From positions 647,344-711,343 of the forward strand of contig NZ_BJYY01000001.1 in NCBI RefSeq assembly GCF_007991755.1: DNA of 64,000 nt, read 5' to 3'. Numbering within the stretch: the stretch's first letter is position 1; the number at the start of each line of letters is the position of its first letter. The notes beneath the pieces are model-generated. The model was not told the origin of the DNA. It saw only the letters and a program-made list of their open reading frames with translations, and did not search any database. A program made the translations under genes and the position numbers. Positions 1 to 8,706 of the stretch are shown here, one piece after another. Origin of the DNA: Cellulomonas aerilata. Its GTDB lineage: Bacteria; Actinomycetota; Actinomycetes; Actinomycetales; Cellulomonadaceae.

Positions 1-1
1 C

Positions 2-862
2 GCCGGTGAGCGGGCGGAGGAGGACGCCGCTGCGGGGGACACCGCGACCGGAGCCGCCGGCGAGGTCACGCTGACCGGCGACGACGCCGAGGCCTGGGTC
101 GAGATCGCCTTCGCCGGTCACGGGTGGGTGCCGTTCCACCCGACCCCGGACGAGAGCAAGACCCCCAGCCAGGACACCCCGCAGGACCGGGCCGACCCGC
201 AGCCGCAGGTCGTGCAGTCGCCCCCGCCCGCCCCCGAGCCGGTCACGCCGCCCGAGGACGACACCGAGCAGGTGCGCACCGAGGACCCCGGCACGGACGA
301 CGGCGCCGCGTCGGTCTGGCGCCGCGTCGCGCTGGTCGCCGCCGTGGGTGCGGTGCCGCTGCTGCTGGTGCTCGGACCGCCGCTGCTGGTCAGCGCCCTG
401 CGCCACCGCCGTCGACGCCGCCGCCGCACGCGCGGCGACGGCGTGGCGCGGGTCGCGGGCGGGTGGGACGAGGTCCTCGACGCCGCCACGGACCTGGCCG
501 TCCCCGTCCCCGACGGCGGCACCCGGCGGGAGACCGCCGCCCTGCTCGTCGCCGAGCTCGGCCCCGCGAGCGCGTCGCCGCTCACCCGGCTGGCCACCCA
601 GGCCGACGCCGCGGTGTTCGCCCCCGGCCAGCCGCAGCCCGCGGAGGTCGACGCGTACTGGGACCAGGTGTCCCGGACGGTGGCGACCATGCACGCCGCC
701 GTCACGCGCGGTCAGCGCCTGCGGGCACGGTGGTCCACCGCGTCCCTGCGCCGTCGTCGGTCCCGCCCGCTGCGTCGCCGCCCGTCCACCGCACCCGCAT
801 CCACCACAGCCCACCCATCCCCACGAGCCCGGGCGTCCGCACGCCGGGACGGAGCGTCATGA
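2..862 (+). CDS. Transglutaminase-like membrane protein, C-terminal part (5' end outside window)
   Basis: The reading frame is open from base 2, so the N-terminus lies upstream. The visible protein begins with an acidic stretch followed by AWVEIAF and GWVPFHPTPDE, the hallmark end of a secreted transglutaminase (TgpA/DUF3488-type) domain. A Pro/Asp/Gln-rich linker follows, then one hydrophobic segment (VALVAAVGAVPLLLVLG) and a very basic RHRRRRRRR stop-transfer, then a cytoplasmic tail of about 120 residues. Family members are multi-pass proteins with an extracytoplasmic transglutaminase-fold domain, often next to MoxR and DUF58 genes; their substrate is unknown here. The stop codon overlaps the next gene (ATGA), implying translational coupling. 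Confidence 0.75.
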   Translation, partial: AGERAEEDAAAGDTATGAAGEVTLTGDDAEAWVEIAFAGHGWVPFHPTPDESKTPSQDTPQDRADPQPQVVQSPPPAPEPVTPPEDDTEQVRTEDPGTDDGAASVWRRVALVAAVGAVPLLLVLGPPLLVSALRHRRRRRRRTRGDGVARVAGGWDEVLDAATDLAVPVPDGGTRRETAALLVAELGPASASPLTRLATQADAAVFAPGQPQPAEVDAYWDQVSRTVATMHAAVTRGQRLRARWSTASLRRRRSRPLRRRPSTAPASTTAHPSPRARASARRDGAS

Positions 863-1896
863 CCCCCCCGACCTCTCCCGGGACGCCCTCCCCGACCTCC
901 GGCCGGCACCGCCGGCCGAGCCGGTTCGACCCGCTCGGTCGCCTCCGCGCCCGCCGGGAGGCCGCCGCGCCGTGGGGTGCCACGGCGTGGGATCTCGCGC
1001 CGCGGGGTGCCGTGCCGTCGAGTGGCGTGCCGGCCGGTGCTGCCGTGACGGCCGCATGGCCCACCGCGCGGGACGCCGACGCCCCGTTCGCACCGCTCTC
1101 GCCCGACGGCGCACGGGCGGCCCGGGAGCAGGCCCGGGAGGCCCGCGAGGCACGGGAGGCACGGGAGGCACGGGAGGCACGGGAGGCACGGGCCGCCCGG
1201 GAGGCGTGGAGCGCGCCGGAGGTGCGGCCGGCCTCGTCCGTCGATCCGGCGATCGACGTGGCCTGGGCGGCGATCGAGGCGGAGCGCGGCTGGGACGCCC
1301 CCGCGCCCGCCTGGCAGGTTCCCGCCCGGGAGGCCCCCGCCCGGGAGGCCCCCGCCCGGGAGGCCCCCGCCCGGGAGGCCTCCGTGCCGGTGCCCCGCGT
1401 CGCCCGGGACCTCGGGGTCCCGGCCGGAGACACCACGGACCGGCCCACCGGCCACCTCGACGTCCCGGCGGTCCCGGCGGTCCCGGTGGACGGACCCTGG
1501 GCGCGGCTCGAGCTCTCCGACGGCCGGACGCTGACCCTCACCGGGACGGTGCTGGTCGGGCGGGACCCCGCGCCCCGGGTCGGCGAGCGGCCCGGCCGGC
1601 TGGTCGCCGTCCCCGACGCCCGCAGGTCCGTCTCCAAGACGCACCTCGGCGTGGGCGTCGACGCCGGGGGCGCCTGGGTCGTCGACCGGCAGTCGACGAA
1701 CGGTACGGTCGTGACCCTGCCGGACGGTCAGCAGATCCTCTGCGTCCCCGAGCGCCGCGTCCGGCTGACGCCCGGGGCGTGCGTGTCCTTCGGGGAGCAC
1801 ACGTTCACCGTGACGGTCGTCGACCCGACGGCCACCGGACGGACGACCGACCCGACCAGCCACCCGACGACCACCGACCAGGAGCCGCCTCGATGA
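859..1896 (+). CDS. FHA domain protein with repetitive Ala/Arg/Glu linker
   Basis: A 345-residue protein starting at the ATG of an ATGA overlap with the upstream gene. The C-terminal third is a forkhead-associated domain, seen as GRD (residues 234-236), SVSKTH (257-262) and STNGT (279-283), the residues that bind phosphothreonine peptides. The N-terminal 210 residues are low complexity: an A-R-E tripeptide array (about residues 90-115) and four copies of P-A-R-E-A (155-174), both exact DNA tandem repeats. No membrane segment. FHA proteins read Ser/Thr kinase signals, so this is probably a phospho-dependent adaptor for the neighbouring membrane protein; the partner kinase is not in the window. 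Confidence 0.8.
   Translation: MTPPTSPGTPSPTSGRHRRPSRFDPLGRLRARREAAAPWGATAWDLAPRGAVPSSGVPAGAAVTAAWPTARDADAPFAPLSPDGARAAREQAREAREAREAREAREAREARAAREAWSAPEVRPASSVDPAIDVAWAAIEAERGWDAPAPAWQVPAREAPAREAPAREAPAREASVPVPRVARDLGVPAGDTTDRPTGHLDVPAVPAVPVDGPWARLELSDGRTLTLTGTVLVGRDPAPRVGERPGRLVAVPDARRSVSKTHLGVGVDAGGAWVVDRQSTNGTVVTLPDGQQILCVPERRVRLTPGACVSFGEHTFTVTVVDPTATGRTTDPTSHPTTTDQEPPR
1150..1185 (+). repeat. 9-bp tandem repeat, four exact copies
   Basis: GCACGGGAG occurs four times head to tail, with degenerate copies on both sides, inside the FHA gene and in frame (A-R-E). The period is a multiple of three, so copy-number change would alter linker length without a frameshift. Confidence 0.95.
1321..1380 (+). 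repeat. 15-bp tandem repeat, four exact copies
   Basis: CCCGCCCGGGAGGCC is repeated four times without a mismatch, encoding P-A-R-E-A four times in the linker of the FHA protein. Exact identity at synonymous positions suggests recent slippage-type expansion. Confidence 0.95.
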
Positions 1897-2366
1897 CCCG
1901 CACCGTGCGGTTCCCCAGCGACGCCTTCCCCGCGTTCCCCGCCATCGAGCTCGACCACCCGCAGGGGTGGGCACCCGGCGCCGGCGTCGGGGTCGTGCTC
2001 GCGGTGACCAAGCGGGTCGCGCCGCGCACGTTCCAGCCCCTCGTCGGGGTCTCGGTCGCGCGGTTCGCGCCCGGCTACACCCTGCAGGACGCGATCGACA
2101 CGGTGCTGGCCAGCGTCGCCCCCCTCGCGCAGTACTCCGAGCTGGGCCGCGCCGACCTGGACGTGCTCGGGCTGCCCGGGTTCCGGATCGAGGGAGCGTT
2201 CGTCCACCCGCAGGTCGGCGGGCTCGTGCAGGCCGCCCGGATCACGGTCGTCGACCACGGGTCGGCGGTGGACTTCGTGCAGATCACCGGCACGTGCACC
2301 GCCGTGCAGGCCAAGGGCACCCTGGACGAGATCCGCTCCATCCAGGCGTCGGCCCGCCTGGGCTGA
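1893..2366 (+). CDS. Small LpqN/DcrB-like protein of unknown function
   Basis: 157 residues; the start overlaps the FHA stop as ATGA, making a coupled three-gene unit with the transglutaminase-like gene. There is no signal peptide or membrane segment. The pattern (FPAIELDHPQGW near the start, a central amphipathic helix, and VDFVQITGTC before a final helix) resembles the PsbP/DUF1795/LpqN fold, in which small domains accompany secretion or cell-envelope systems. That assignment rests on overall pattern only. No catalytic residues are evident. The gene ends 27 bp before the convergent rarD, with no clear terminator between them. Confidence 0.6.
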   Translation: MTRTVRFPSDAFPAFPAIELDHPQGWAPGAGVGVVLAVTKRVAPRTFQPLVGVSVARFAPGYTLQDAIDTVLASVAPLAQYSELGRADLDVLGLPGFRIEGAFVHPQVGGLVQAARITVVDHGSAVDFVQITGTCTAVQAKGTLDEIRSIQASARLG

Positions 2367-2393
2367 GTCCCGGCCGCGCTCGGGCTCGGGTCG

Positions 2394-3368
2394 TCAGGCC
2401 GCGGCGGGCGTGGCCGGCGCCGACCGGCGTGCCAGTGCCTCGGCCCGCCCCGCCCGCAGCCCGTCGGTGGTGAGCACCACGAGCGCGACCCACACCAGCG
2501 CGAAGCCGAACCACCGCGCGGGCGGCATGTGCTCGCCGAAGACCAGGACGCCGAGCAGGAACTGCAGAGTGGGCGCGATGTACTGCAGCATCCCGACGAC
2601 CGACAGCGGCAGCCGGCGGGCCGCGGACCCGAACAGCAGCAGCGGCACCGCGGTCACCACGCCGCTGGAGACCAGCGCGACGACGTGCCACGGGCCGTGC
2701 GCCCCGAACCCGCCGGTGCCCTGCGCGGCGAGCACCAGCAGGTAGCCCGCGGCGAGCGGCATCAGGACGAGCGTCTCGACCGCCAGGCTGGCGACCGCCG
2801 GCACGGTCCGGCCGACCCGGTTCTTCAGCAGCCCGTACCCGCCGAAGCTGAACGCGAGCGCCAGGGCGATCCACGGCAGGCGGCCGTACCCGACCGTGAT
2901 GACGACGACGGCCAGGGCACCGAACCCGAGCGCCACCCACTGCGCCCGGCGCAGCCGCTCGCCCAGGACGAACACCGCGAGCAGCACGGTCACCAGCGGG
3001 TTGACGAAGTAACCGAGCGCCGTGTCGACCACCTGGTCGGACAGCACGCCGTACACGTAGGTCGTCCAGTTGACCGCGACGAGCGCCGCGGCGACCGCGA
3101 GCAGACCCAGCGTCCGGGGGGTGCGCAGGACCGAGACGAACGTGCCCCACGTCCGGGTCACCACGAGCAGCAGCAGGCAGAACCCCAGCGACCACACCAC
3201 CCGGTGACCGATGATCTCCACCGCGCCGGCCGGCTGCAGCAGCGGGAAGTACACCGGCAGCACGCCCCACAGGAGGTACGCCCCCGCGCCGAGGGCCAGG
3301 CCGGTGCGGTCGGGAGCCGCCGTGGCCGGCGAGGTGGGGACGGTCGCGGTGGGGCGCGTGCTGCTCAC
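2394..3368 (-). CDS. rarD: RarD-type EamA/DMT transporter
   Basis: A 324-residue integral membrane protein with about ten hydrophobic segments in two EamA repeats. Diagnostic RarD features include YLLWGVLPVYFPLL near residue 35, VNWTTYVYGVLSDQVVDTALGYF around 120, and VVGMLQYIAPTLQFLLGVL in the C-terminal half. The family belongs to the drug/metabolite transporter superfamily in the inner membrane; the Escherichia coli member is linked to chloramphenicol sensitivity but its natural substrate is unknown. The start is the GTG at 3368, chosen because TAGGTT lies 6 nt upstream, as for a leaderless mRNA. The gene is divergent from the flavoprotein gene at 3612. Confidence 0.88.
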   Translation of the reverse strand: MSSTRPTATVPTSPATAAPDRTGLALGAGAYLLWGVLPVYFPLLQPAGAVEIIGHRVVWSLGFCLLLLVVTRTWGTFVSVLRTPRTLGLLAVAAALVAVNWTTYVYGVLSDQVVDTALGYFVNPLVTVLLAVFVLGERLRRAQWVALGFGALAVVVITVGYGRLPWIALALAFSFGGYGLLKNRVGRTVPAVASLAVETLVLMPLAAGYLLVLAAQGTGGFGAHGPWHVVALVSSGVVTAVPLLLFGSAARRLPLSVVGMLQYIAPTLQFLLGVLVFGEHMPPARWFGFALVWVALVVLTTDGLRAGRAEALARRSAPATPAAA

Positions 3369-3374
3369 CGGGTG

Positions 3375-3380
3375 AACCTA
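3375..3380 (-). promoter_or_regulatory. Candidate -10 box of leaderless rarD
   Basis: On the minus strand TAGGTT is followed by six bases and then the GTG start of rarD. No convincing -35 box is seen. Confidence 0.5.
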
Positions 3381-3510
3381 GCCCCGCCGACGGCGCGGTG
3401 CGGTTCACGCCGTCGCGGGGCAGCCCGCACGCGGCGCCGTCACGCCGATCCGCCCCGACCGTCCACGCCCGGCGTGACGCACCACATAAGGCGACCCTCA
3501 CCCCGCGCCG

Positions 3511-3516
3511 TACACT
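3511..3516 (+). promoter_or_regulatory. Candidate -10 box for the flavoprotein gene
   Basis: TACACT lies 95 bp before the GTG at 3612 in the 243-bp divergent intergenic region. No good -35 element is present 16-18 bp upstream, so this is tentative. Confidence 0.35.
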
Positions 3517-3611
3517 CGAGGGGAGAACCCCGCCGCCCGGCAGCGCGCGACCCGTCCCCGACGTGGTCCGCCCGGGAGCGGCGGGCGTCCCCGAACCGGA
3601 AGGTCCCGCTC

Positions 3612-5006
3612 GTGAGCACACGACCCCTGCGCGTCGCCGTCGTCGGCGCCGGCCCCGCCGGCATCTACGCCTCGGACATCCTGTCCAAGACCGACCTCGA
3701 CGTCAGCATCGACCTCTTCGAGCGGCTGCCCGCGCCCTTCGGCCTCGTCCGCTACGGGGTCGCGCCCGACCACCCCCGGATCAAGCAGATCATCGTCGCG
3801 CTGCACAAGGTGCTCGAGCGCGGCGACGTCCGGCTGCTCGCCAACGTGGAGTACGGCGTCGACCTCAAGCTCGAGGACATGCGCCAGTTCTACGACGCGG
3901 TGATCTTCTCGACCGGCTCCATCCGCGACGCCGCCCTGCCGATCCCCGGGATCGAGCTGACCGGGTCCTACGGCGCCGCGGACTTCGTCTCCTGGTACGA
4001 CGGGCACCCCGACGTCCCGCGCACGTGGCCCCTGGAGGCCCGTGAGGTCGCGGTCCTGGGCGCGGGGAACGTCGCGCTCGACGTCGCGCGCATCCTGGCC
4101 AAGCACGCCGACGACCTGCTGCCCACCGAGATCCCGGCCAACGTGTACGACGCGCTGAAGGCGTCCCCGGTGACGGACGTGCACGTCTTCGCCCGCCGCG
4201 GCCCCGCGCAGGTGAAGTTCTCCCCGCTGGAGCTGCGCGAGCTCGGCCACGTGCCGGACGTCGACGTCGTCGTGTACCCGGAGGACTTCGACTTCGACGA
4301 GGGGTCGATGGCGGCGATCCACTCCTCCAACCAGACCAAGCAGGTCGTCAAGACCCTCACCGACTGGACGCTCAAGGACCCGGCGGAGATGACCGCCAGC
4401 CGCCGCATCCACCTGCACTTCCTGCACCGGCCGGTGGAGGTGCTCGGCGAGGACGGTCGCGTCGTCGGCCTGCGCACCGAGCGCACCGCGCTGAACGGCG
4501 ACGGCACGGCCAGCGGCACCGGCGAGCACCACGACTGGCCCGTGCAGGCGGTCTACCGGGCGGTCGGGTACTTCGGCTCCCCGCTCGTGGACATCCCGTT
4601 CGACGACCTGGCCGGCGTGATCCCGAACCGCGGCGGTCGCGTCGTGGACGTGGACGGCGACGTCGTCCCCGGCGTCTACGCCACGGGCTGGATCAAGCGC
4701 GGACCGGTCGGCCTCATCGGGCACACGAAGTCCGACGCCACCGAGACCATCCGCCACCTCGTGGAGGACGTGGTCGCCGGCGACTCCGAGCAGGGTCCGT
4801 CGGTCCGCACCGCCGTGGAGACCGAGCCGGACGCCGTCACCGAGTTCCTGCGCTCCCGCGCGGTGCCCGTCGTCGAGTGGTCCGACTGGGAGCTGCTCGA
4901 CGCGCACGAGCGGGCGCTCGGCGAGGCGGCCGGACGCGAGCGCATCAAGGTCGTCCCGCGCGACGAGATGACGCTCATCGCCCGCGCGCGGCGCGTCCAG
5001 GGCTGA
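3612..5006 (+). CDS. Ferredoxin/adrenodoxin-type NADP+ reductase (FprA-like)
   Basis: 464 residues. The FAD-binding GAGPAG is at 12-17, the NADP-binding GAGNVALD starts at 150, and the family signature GWIKRGPVGLIGHTKSDA sits near the C-terminus. These match the glutathione-reductase-fold ferredoxin-NADP reductases related to mitochondrial adrenodoxin reductase and mycobacterial FprA, which pass electrons between NADPH and ferredoxin for P450s or other redox enzymes in the cytosol. The GTG at 3612 is chosen because GGAAGG lies 8 nt upstream and the FAD motif falls at the expected N-terminal position; a longer in-frame reading back to 2529 is non-coding on codon grounds. No ferredoxin gene is adjacent. 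Confidence 0.9.
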   Translation: MSTRPLRVAVVGAGPAGIYASDILSKTDLDVSIDLFERLPAPFGLVRYGVAPDHPRIKQIIVALHKVLERGDVRLLANVEYGVDLKLEDMRQFYDAVIFSTGSIRDAALPIPGIELTGSYGAADFVSWYDGHPDVPRTWPLEAREVAVLGAGNVALDVARILAKHADDLLPTEIPANVYDALKASPVTDVHVFARRGPAQVKFSPLELRELGHVPDVDVVVYPEDFDFDEGSMAAIHSSNQTKQVVKTLTDWTLKDPAEMTASRRIHLHFLHRPVEVLGEDGRVVGLRTERTALNGDGTASGTGEHHDWPVQAVYRAVGYFGSPLVDIPFDDLAGVIPNRGGRVVDVDGDVVPGVYATGWIKRGPVGLIGHTKSDATETIRHLVEDVVAGDSEQGPSVRTAVETEPDAVTEFLRSRAVPVVEWSDWELLDAHERALGEAAGRERIKVVPRDEMTLIARARRVQG

Positions 5007-5046
5007 CCGGCCGGCGACGGCACGTCGGGGCCCACCCCGGGCTCCG

Positions 5047-5835
5047 TCAGGCGCGTCCGGCCTCGATGATCCGCCGCAGGAACTCCCGCGTGCGCGGCTG
5101 CTGCGGGTCGCCGAGCACCTGCTCCGGCGTCCCGCGCTCGTGCACCGTGCCGGCGTGCAGGTAGCAGACCTCGTCCGCGACGTGCCGGGCGAACCCCATC
5201 TCATGGGTCGCCACCACCATGGTCATGCCCTCGGCCTTGAGCTCGCCGAGCAGGTCCAGCACCTCCCCGACCAGCTCGGGGTCCAGGGCGCTGGTGACCT
5301 CGTCGAGCAGCATCAGCCGCGGGGAGGTCACCAGCGCCCGTGCGATCGCGACGCGCTGCTGCTGCCCGCCGGACAGCTCGTCCGGGAAGGCGTCGGCCCG
5401 CGCACCCAGGCCCACCCGCTCGAGCATCGCGTGCGCACGCTCCTGCGCCTCCCGGCGCGGGACCCGGTGCACCAGCCGCGACGCGAGCGTGACGTTGTCC
5501 AGGACGCGCATGTGCGGGAACAGGTTGAAGGCCTGGAACACCATCCCCATCCGGGCCCGGACCGCGTCGGCGTCCCGTCGCGGGTCGGTGATGTCCTCGC
5601 CGTCGAGCAGGATCACGCCGTCGTCGACGTCCTCGAGCAGGTCGACCGTCCGCAGCAGCGTCGACTTGCCCGACCCGGACGCGCCGATCAGGACGACGCA
5701 CCGGTGGGCGTCGACGTCGAGGTCGACGCCGTCCAGCACGACGTTCGTCCCGAACGCCTTGCGGACGCCCTGCACGCTCAGCAGCGGCGACGTCGAGGGC
5801 GACGTCGAGGGGGGCGTCGGTGCGGGTGCGCTCAC
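5047..5835 (-). CDS. Polar amino acid ABC transporter ATP-binding protein
   Basis: 262 residues. Walker A GASGSGKS at 51-58, signature LSGGQQQR and Walker B LMLLDEVTSALD mark an ABC ATPase of the GlnQ/HisP type that drives amino acid uptake. The GTG start overlaps the permease stop (GTGA), so it is the last gene of a lipoprotein-permease-ATPase operon read on the minus strand. The first 17 residues are a Ser/Thr/Pro-rich tail absent from most homologues, so a later start cannot be excluded, but there is no other initiation codon before the conserved core. Confidence 0.93.
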   Translation of the reverse strand: MSAPAPTPPSTSPSTSPLLSVQGVRKAFGTNVVLDGVDLDVDAHRCVVLIGASGSGKSTLLRTVDLLEDVDDGVILLDGEDITDPRRDADAVRARMGMVFQAFNLFPHMRVLDNVTLASRLVHRVPRREAQERAHAMLERVGLGARADAFPDELSGGQQQRVAIARALVTSPRLMLLDEVTSALDPELVGEVLDLLGELKAEGMTMVVATHEMGFARHVADEVCYLHAGTVHERGTPEQVLGDPQQPRTREFLRRIIEAGRA

Positions 5836-6701
5836 CGCAGGGCCCCCGCGCCGGCGAGCCCGCCGGTCGCGCCCGCCCAGCCGCCGCGGCGGGCCAGGGC
5901 GTCGGTGAAGCGGGTCAGCGGGATCGTGAGCAGCACGAACAGGACGCCGGCCACGACGTAGGGGGTGAAGTTGGCGTACTGGGAGGTCTGGATCTGCGCG
6001 GCGCGGACGGCGTCGATCGCGCCGAGGATCGAGATGAGCCCGGAGTCCTTCTGCAGCGCGACGAGGTCGTTCAGCAGCGCCGGCACCACGCGCCGCACGG
6101 CCTGGGGCAGCACCACCGTGCGCATCGCCTGGGAGCGGCTCAGGCCCAGCGACCGGGCGGCGGCGACCTGGGACGGGTGCACGGACTCGATGCCGGCGCG
6201 GAACACCTCGGCCACGTACGCGGAGTACGTCAGCACGAGCGCCAGGCCGCCCAGGACGACCGCCGACGACGGGATCCCCTGCAGCCGCAGCCCCGGCAGC
6301 CCGAAGCCGACGAGCAGCAGCACGAGGATGAGGGGCAGCCCGCGGAACACGTCCACGTAGGCGGCCGCGGCCGCGCGCAGCGGGAAGAACACCGGACCGC
6401 GCAGCGTCCGGGCGATCGCCAGGGCGAGCGCGACGACGAGGATGACGACGGCGGCGACCGCCATCACGCGCACGTTGAGCCACAGGCCCTCGAGCACCCG
6501 GGGGAGCGAGGCCAGCGCGACGTCCGGGTCGAAGAACGACGCCCGCACCCGGGGCCACCCCGGTGAGCTCGTCAGCGCCAGCACCGCCAGGCCGGCGACG
6601 GCGACCGTGCTGGCCAGGGCCACGCCGACGGAGCGTCGCGCCTGCCGGCGCCGGTACGCGAGCCGGTCCTGCTGGCGCGGGGACGGGGTCCAGCCGGTCA
6701 C
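5832..6701 (-). CDS. Polar amino acid ABC transporter permease
   Basis: 289 residues with about five to six transmembrane segments and the EAA loop (SQVAAARSLGLSRSQAM) that docks with the ATPase. YVDVFRGLPLILVLLLVGFG is typical of the HisM/GlnP family (TIGR01726 type). The start is the minus-strand ATG 19 bp after the lipoprotein gene stop. A single permease gene is present, so the channel is presumably a homodimer. Substrate specificity cannot be read from sequence. Confidence 0.92.
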   Translation of the reverse strand: MTGWTPSPRQQDRLAYRRRQARRSVGVALASTVAVAGLAVLALTSSPGWPRVRASFFDPDVALASLPRVLEGLWLNVRVMAVAAVVILVVALALAIARTLRGPVFFPLRAAAAAYVDVFRGLPLILVLLLVGFGLPGLRLQGIPSSAVVLGGLALVLTYSAYVAEVFRAGIESVHPSQVAAARSLGLSRSQAMRTVVLPQAVRRVVPALLNDLVALQKDSGLISILGAIDAVRAAQIQTSQYANFTPYVVAGVLFVLLTIPLTRFTDALARRGGWAGATGGLAGAGALR

Positions 6702-6720
6702 GCGACGCCCGGACGGGCGG

Positions 6721-7572
6721 TCACTCGAGGACCGGGGCGCCGGCGGACTCGGTGAGCCACCGGGCCTCGAGGTCCGCCAGCGTGCCGTCCTCGCGCAGCG
6801 CGTCGACCGCCGCGGTGACCGGCTCCGTCAGCGGGCTGTCCTTGTCCAGCACGAGCCCGAGCTGGTCGGGGGAGTCCCCGGCCGGCAGCTGGCCGACCAG
6901 CACACCGGCGTCGAGGTCCGCGGCCACGAGGAACAGCGCGGTCGGAAGGTCGACGACGATCGCGTCGACGAGGCCCGCGGTCAGCGCCTGCTTGACCTGG
7001 TCGTTGTCGTTGAACTGCTGGACCGGGGTGGTCGGCGCGATCGACTCCGTGGCGATCTGCGCGCTCGTGGTGCCGACCATGGCCCCGACCCGCGCGCCGG
7101 CGAGCTCGGCGAGCGACGTCGCGCCCGCGACCGGCGACCCCTCGACGGTCACCACGGCCTGGGCGGTGTCGTAGTAGCTGGAGGAGAAGTCGAGGCTGGC
7201 GCGGCGCTCCTCGGTGATCGACACCTGGTTGATCGCCACGTCGAAGTCCTTGGCGCCCGGGGCGATGATCTGGTCGAACGTCACGCGCACCCACTCGACC
7301 TGGTCGCGGGCGAAGCCGAGCTCCTCGGCGACGGCGTACGCGACCGCCGACTCGAAGCCCTCGCCCGAGGTGGGGTCGTTGTCCACCACCCAGGGCTCGA
7401 ACGCCGGGTCGGACGTGCCCACCGTCAGGACGCCGTCGGTCAGCGTCGGCAGGGCGCCGTCGTCCGCGGACGCCTGGGCCGACGGCGTGTCGGCCGCCTC
7501 CTCGACGGGCGAGCAGGCCCCCAGGGCCAGGGTGCTCACGGCGGCCAGGACGAGCACACGGGACGGGCGCAC
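6721..7572 (-). CDS. Family 3 extracellular solute-binding lipoprotein (amino acid)
   Basis: 283 residues. A short basic n-region, a hydrophobic core and the lipobox L-G-A-C (Cys20) give a type II signal peptide, so the mature protein is anchored outside the membrane. The body has the bilobal type II binding-protein pattern ([15 protein letters not shown], then [21 protein letters not shown]) of amino acid binding proteins. The GTG at 7572 is preferred over upstream readings because it places the lipobox correctly and is preceded by GGAG. First gene of the importer operon; its promoter lies in the 160 bp shared with htpX. Confidence 0.92.
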   Translation of the reverse strand: MRPSRVLVLAAVSTLALGACSPVEEAADTPSAQASADDGALPTLTDGVLTVGTSDPAFEPWVVDNDPTSGEGFESAVAYAVAEELGFARDQVEWVRVTFDQIIAPGAKDFDVAINQVSITEERRASLDFSSSYYDTAQAVVTVEGSPVAGATSLAELAGARVGAMVGTTSAQIATESIAPTTPVQQFNDNDQVKQALTAGLVDAIVVDLPTALFLVAADLDAGVLVGQLPAGDSPDQLGLVLDKDSPLTEPVTAAVDALREDGTLADLEARWLTESAGAPVLE

Positions 7573-7730
7573 GGGGGTCTCCGGAGGGGTCGACGTCGAG
7601 GTGGGAGCCGCCGTGGGGCGGACCGAGGCACAGCGTAGGGGAACCGTCCCGGCGGCCGACGCGTTGCTCCGGGCAGCGCGACGCGGTACACCGTCGTCGC
7701 CGGACCACACGCGAGGAGGTCGGAGGCGCC

Positions 7731-8654
7731 ATGCCCCGTCGGCACTACAACGGTCTGAAGACCGCGGCCCTGTTCGGCGCCATGTGGGCGGTGCTGCTCG
7801 GCCTGTACGCCGTGGTCGGCGGGGGCAACCGCAGCCTGTTCGTCGTGTTCGCCGCCCTCGGCCTGCTCGGGACGGCGTACGGGTACTGGAACTCGGACAA
7901 GATCGCGATCCGCTCCATGCGCGCCTACCCGGTCAGCGAGCTCGAGGCGCCGGCCATGTACCGGATCGTCCGGGAGCTGTCGACGGCCGCCCGGCAGCCG
8001 ATGCCGCGCCTGTACCTGTCCCCGACGGACGCACCGAACGCCTTCGCCACCGGTCGCAACCCCCGCAACGCCGCCGTCTGCTGCACCGAGGGCATCCTCG
8101 ACCTGCTCACCGAGCGCGAGCTGCGCGGCGTGCTGGGCCACGAGCTCATGCACGTCTACAACCGCGACATCCTCACGTCGTCCGTGGCGGCCGCGGTCGC
8201 GGGCCTCATCACGTCGTTCGCGCAGTTCCTCATGTTCTTCGGCGGCGGCGGCGACCGGGACCGCGGCGGGAACCCGCTGGCGGCGCTCGCGCTGGCCCTG
8301 CTGGCCCCGGTCGCGGCGATGCTGGTCCAGCTCGCGATCAGCCGCACCCGCGAGTACGACGCGGACGAGGACGGCGCCCGGCTCACCGGGGACCCGCTCG
8401 CGCTGGCGTCCGCGCTGCGCAAGCTCGAGGCCGGCACGCAGCGCGCGCCGCTGCCGCAGGACCGGGACCTGGTCGACGTGTCGCACCTGATGATCGCCAA
8501 CCCGTTCCGCGGCGCCGGCATGGGGCGCATGTTCGCCACGCACCCGCCGATGGGAGACCGGATCGCCCGCCTGGAGGCCATGGCCGGGCCGTACGGCGGC
8601 GGGGCGTACGGCGGCGCCCCCGGCGGTCCGCAGGTCAGCCCGCCGCTGTACTGA
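7731..8654 (+). CDS. htpX: Membrane zinc metalloprotease HtpX
   Basis: 307 residues, M48 family. HELMH at 137-141 supplies two zinc ligands and the catalytic Glu, and Glu208 in REYDAD is the third ligand. Two N-terminal membrane segments (around 15-30 and 36-52) and further hydrophobic segments after the active site place the catalytic domain on the cytoplasmic face. HtpX degrades misfolded membrane proteins and backs up FtsH. The ATG is preceded by GAGGAGGTCGGAGG. The Gly/Ala/Tyr-rich last 25 residues are unconserved. Convergent with yajQ. Confidence 0.93.
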   Translation: MPRRHYNGLKTAALFGAMWAVLLGLYAVVGGGNRSLFVVFAALGLLGTAYGYWNSDKIAIRSMRAYPVSELEAPAMYRIVRELSTAARQPMPRLYLSPTDAPNAFATGRNPRNAAVCCTEGILDLLTERELRGVLGHELMHVYNRDILTSSVAAAVAGLITSFAQFLMFFGGGGDRDRGGNPLAALALALLAPVAAMLVQLAISRTREYDADEDGARLTGDPLALASALRKLEAGTQRAPLPQDRDLVDVSHLMIANPFRGAGMGRMFATHPPMGDRIARLEAMAGPYGGGAYGGAPGGPQVSPPLY

Positions 8655-8660
8655 CCCGCC

Positions 8661-8679
8661 GGCGCCGGTGGCCGGCGCC
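8661..8679. terminator. GC-rich stem-loop between convergent htpX and yajQ
   Basis: GGCGCCGG pairs with CCGGCGCC across a 3-nt loop, with a second similar inverted repeat just after it. There is no T tract, so this is a plausible bidirectional terminator in the 52-bp gap. Confidence 0.5.
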
Positions 8680-8706
8680 AGGCCCGCCGGCGCCGGCCCC
8701 CCGGGC

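Noticed and set aside
1141..1380. Short repeats considered as a CRISPR array
   Set aside because: Units of 9 and 15 bp without spacers, in frame inside a gene.
348..1892. In-frame extension upstream of the LpqN-like gene
   Set aside because: It overlaps the FHA gene in another frame and is Arg/Pro-rich noise; the ATGA overlap at 1893 gives a natural start.
2529..3611. In-frame extension upstream of the FprA-like gene
   Set aside because: It is antisense to rarD and places the FAD motif more than 360 residues from the N-terminus.
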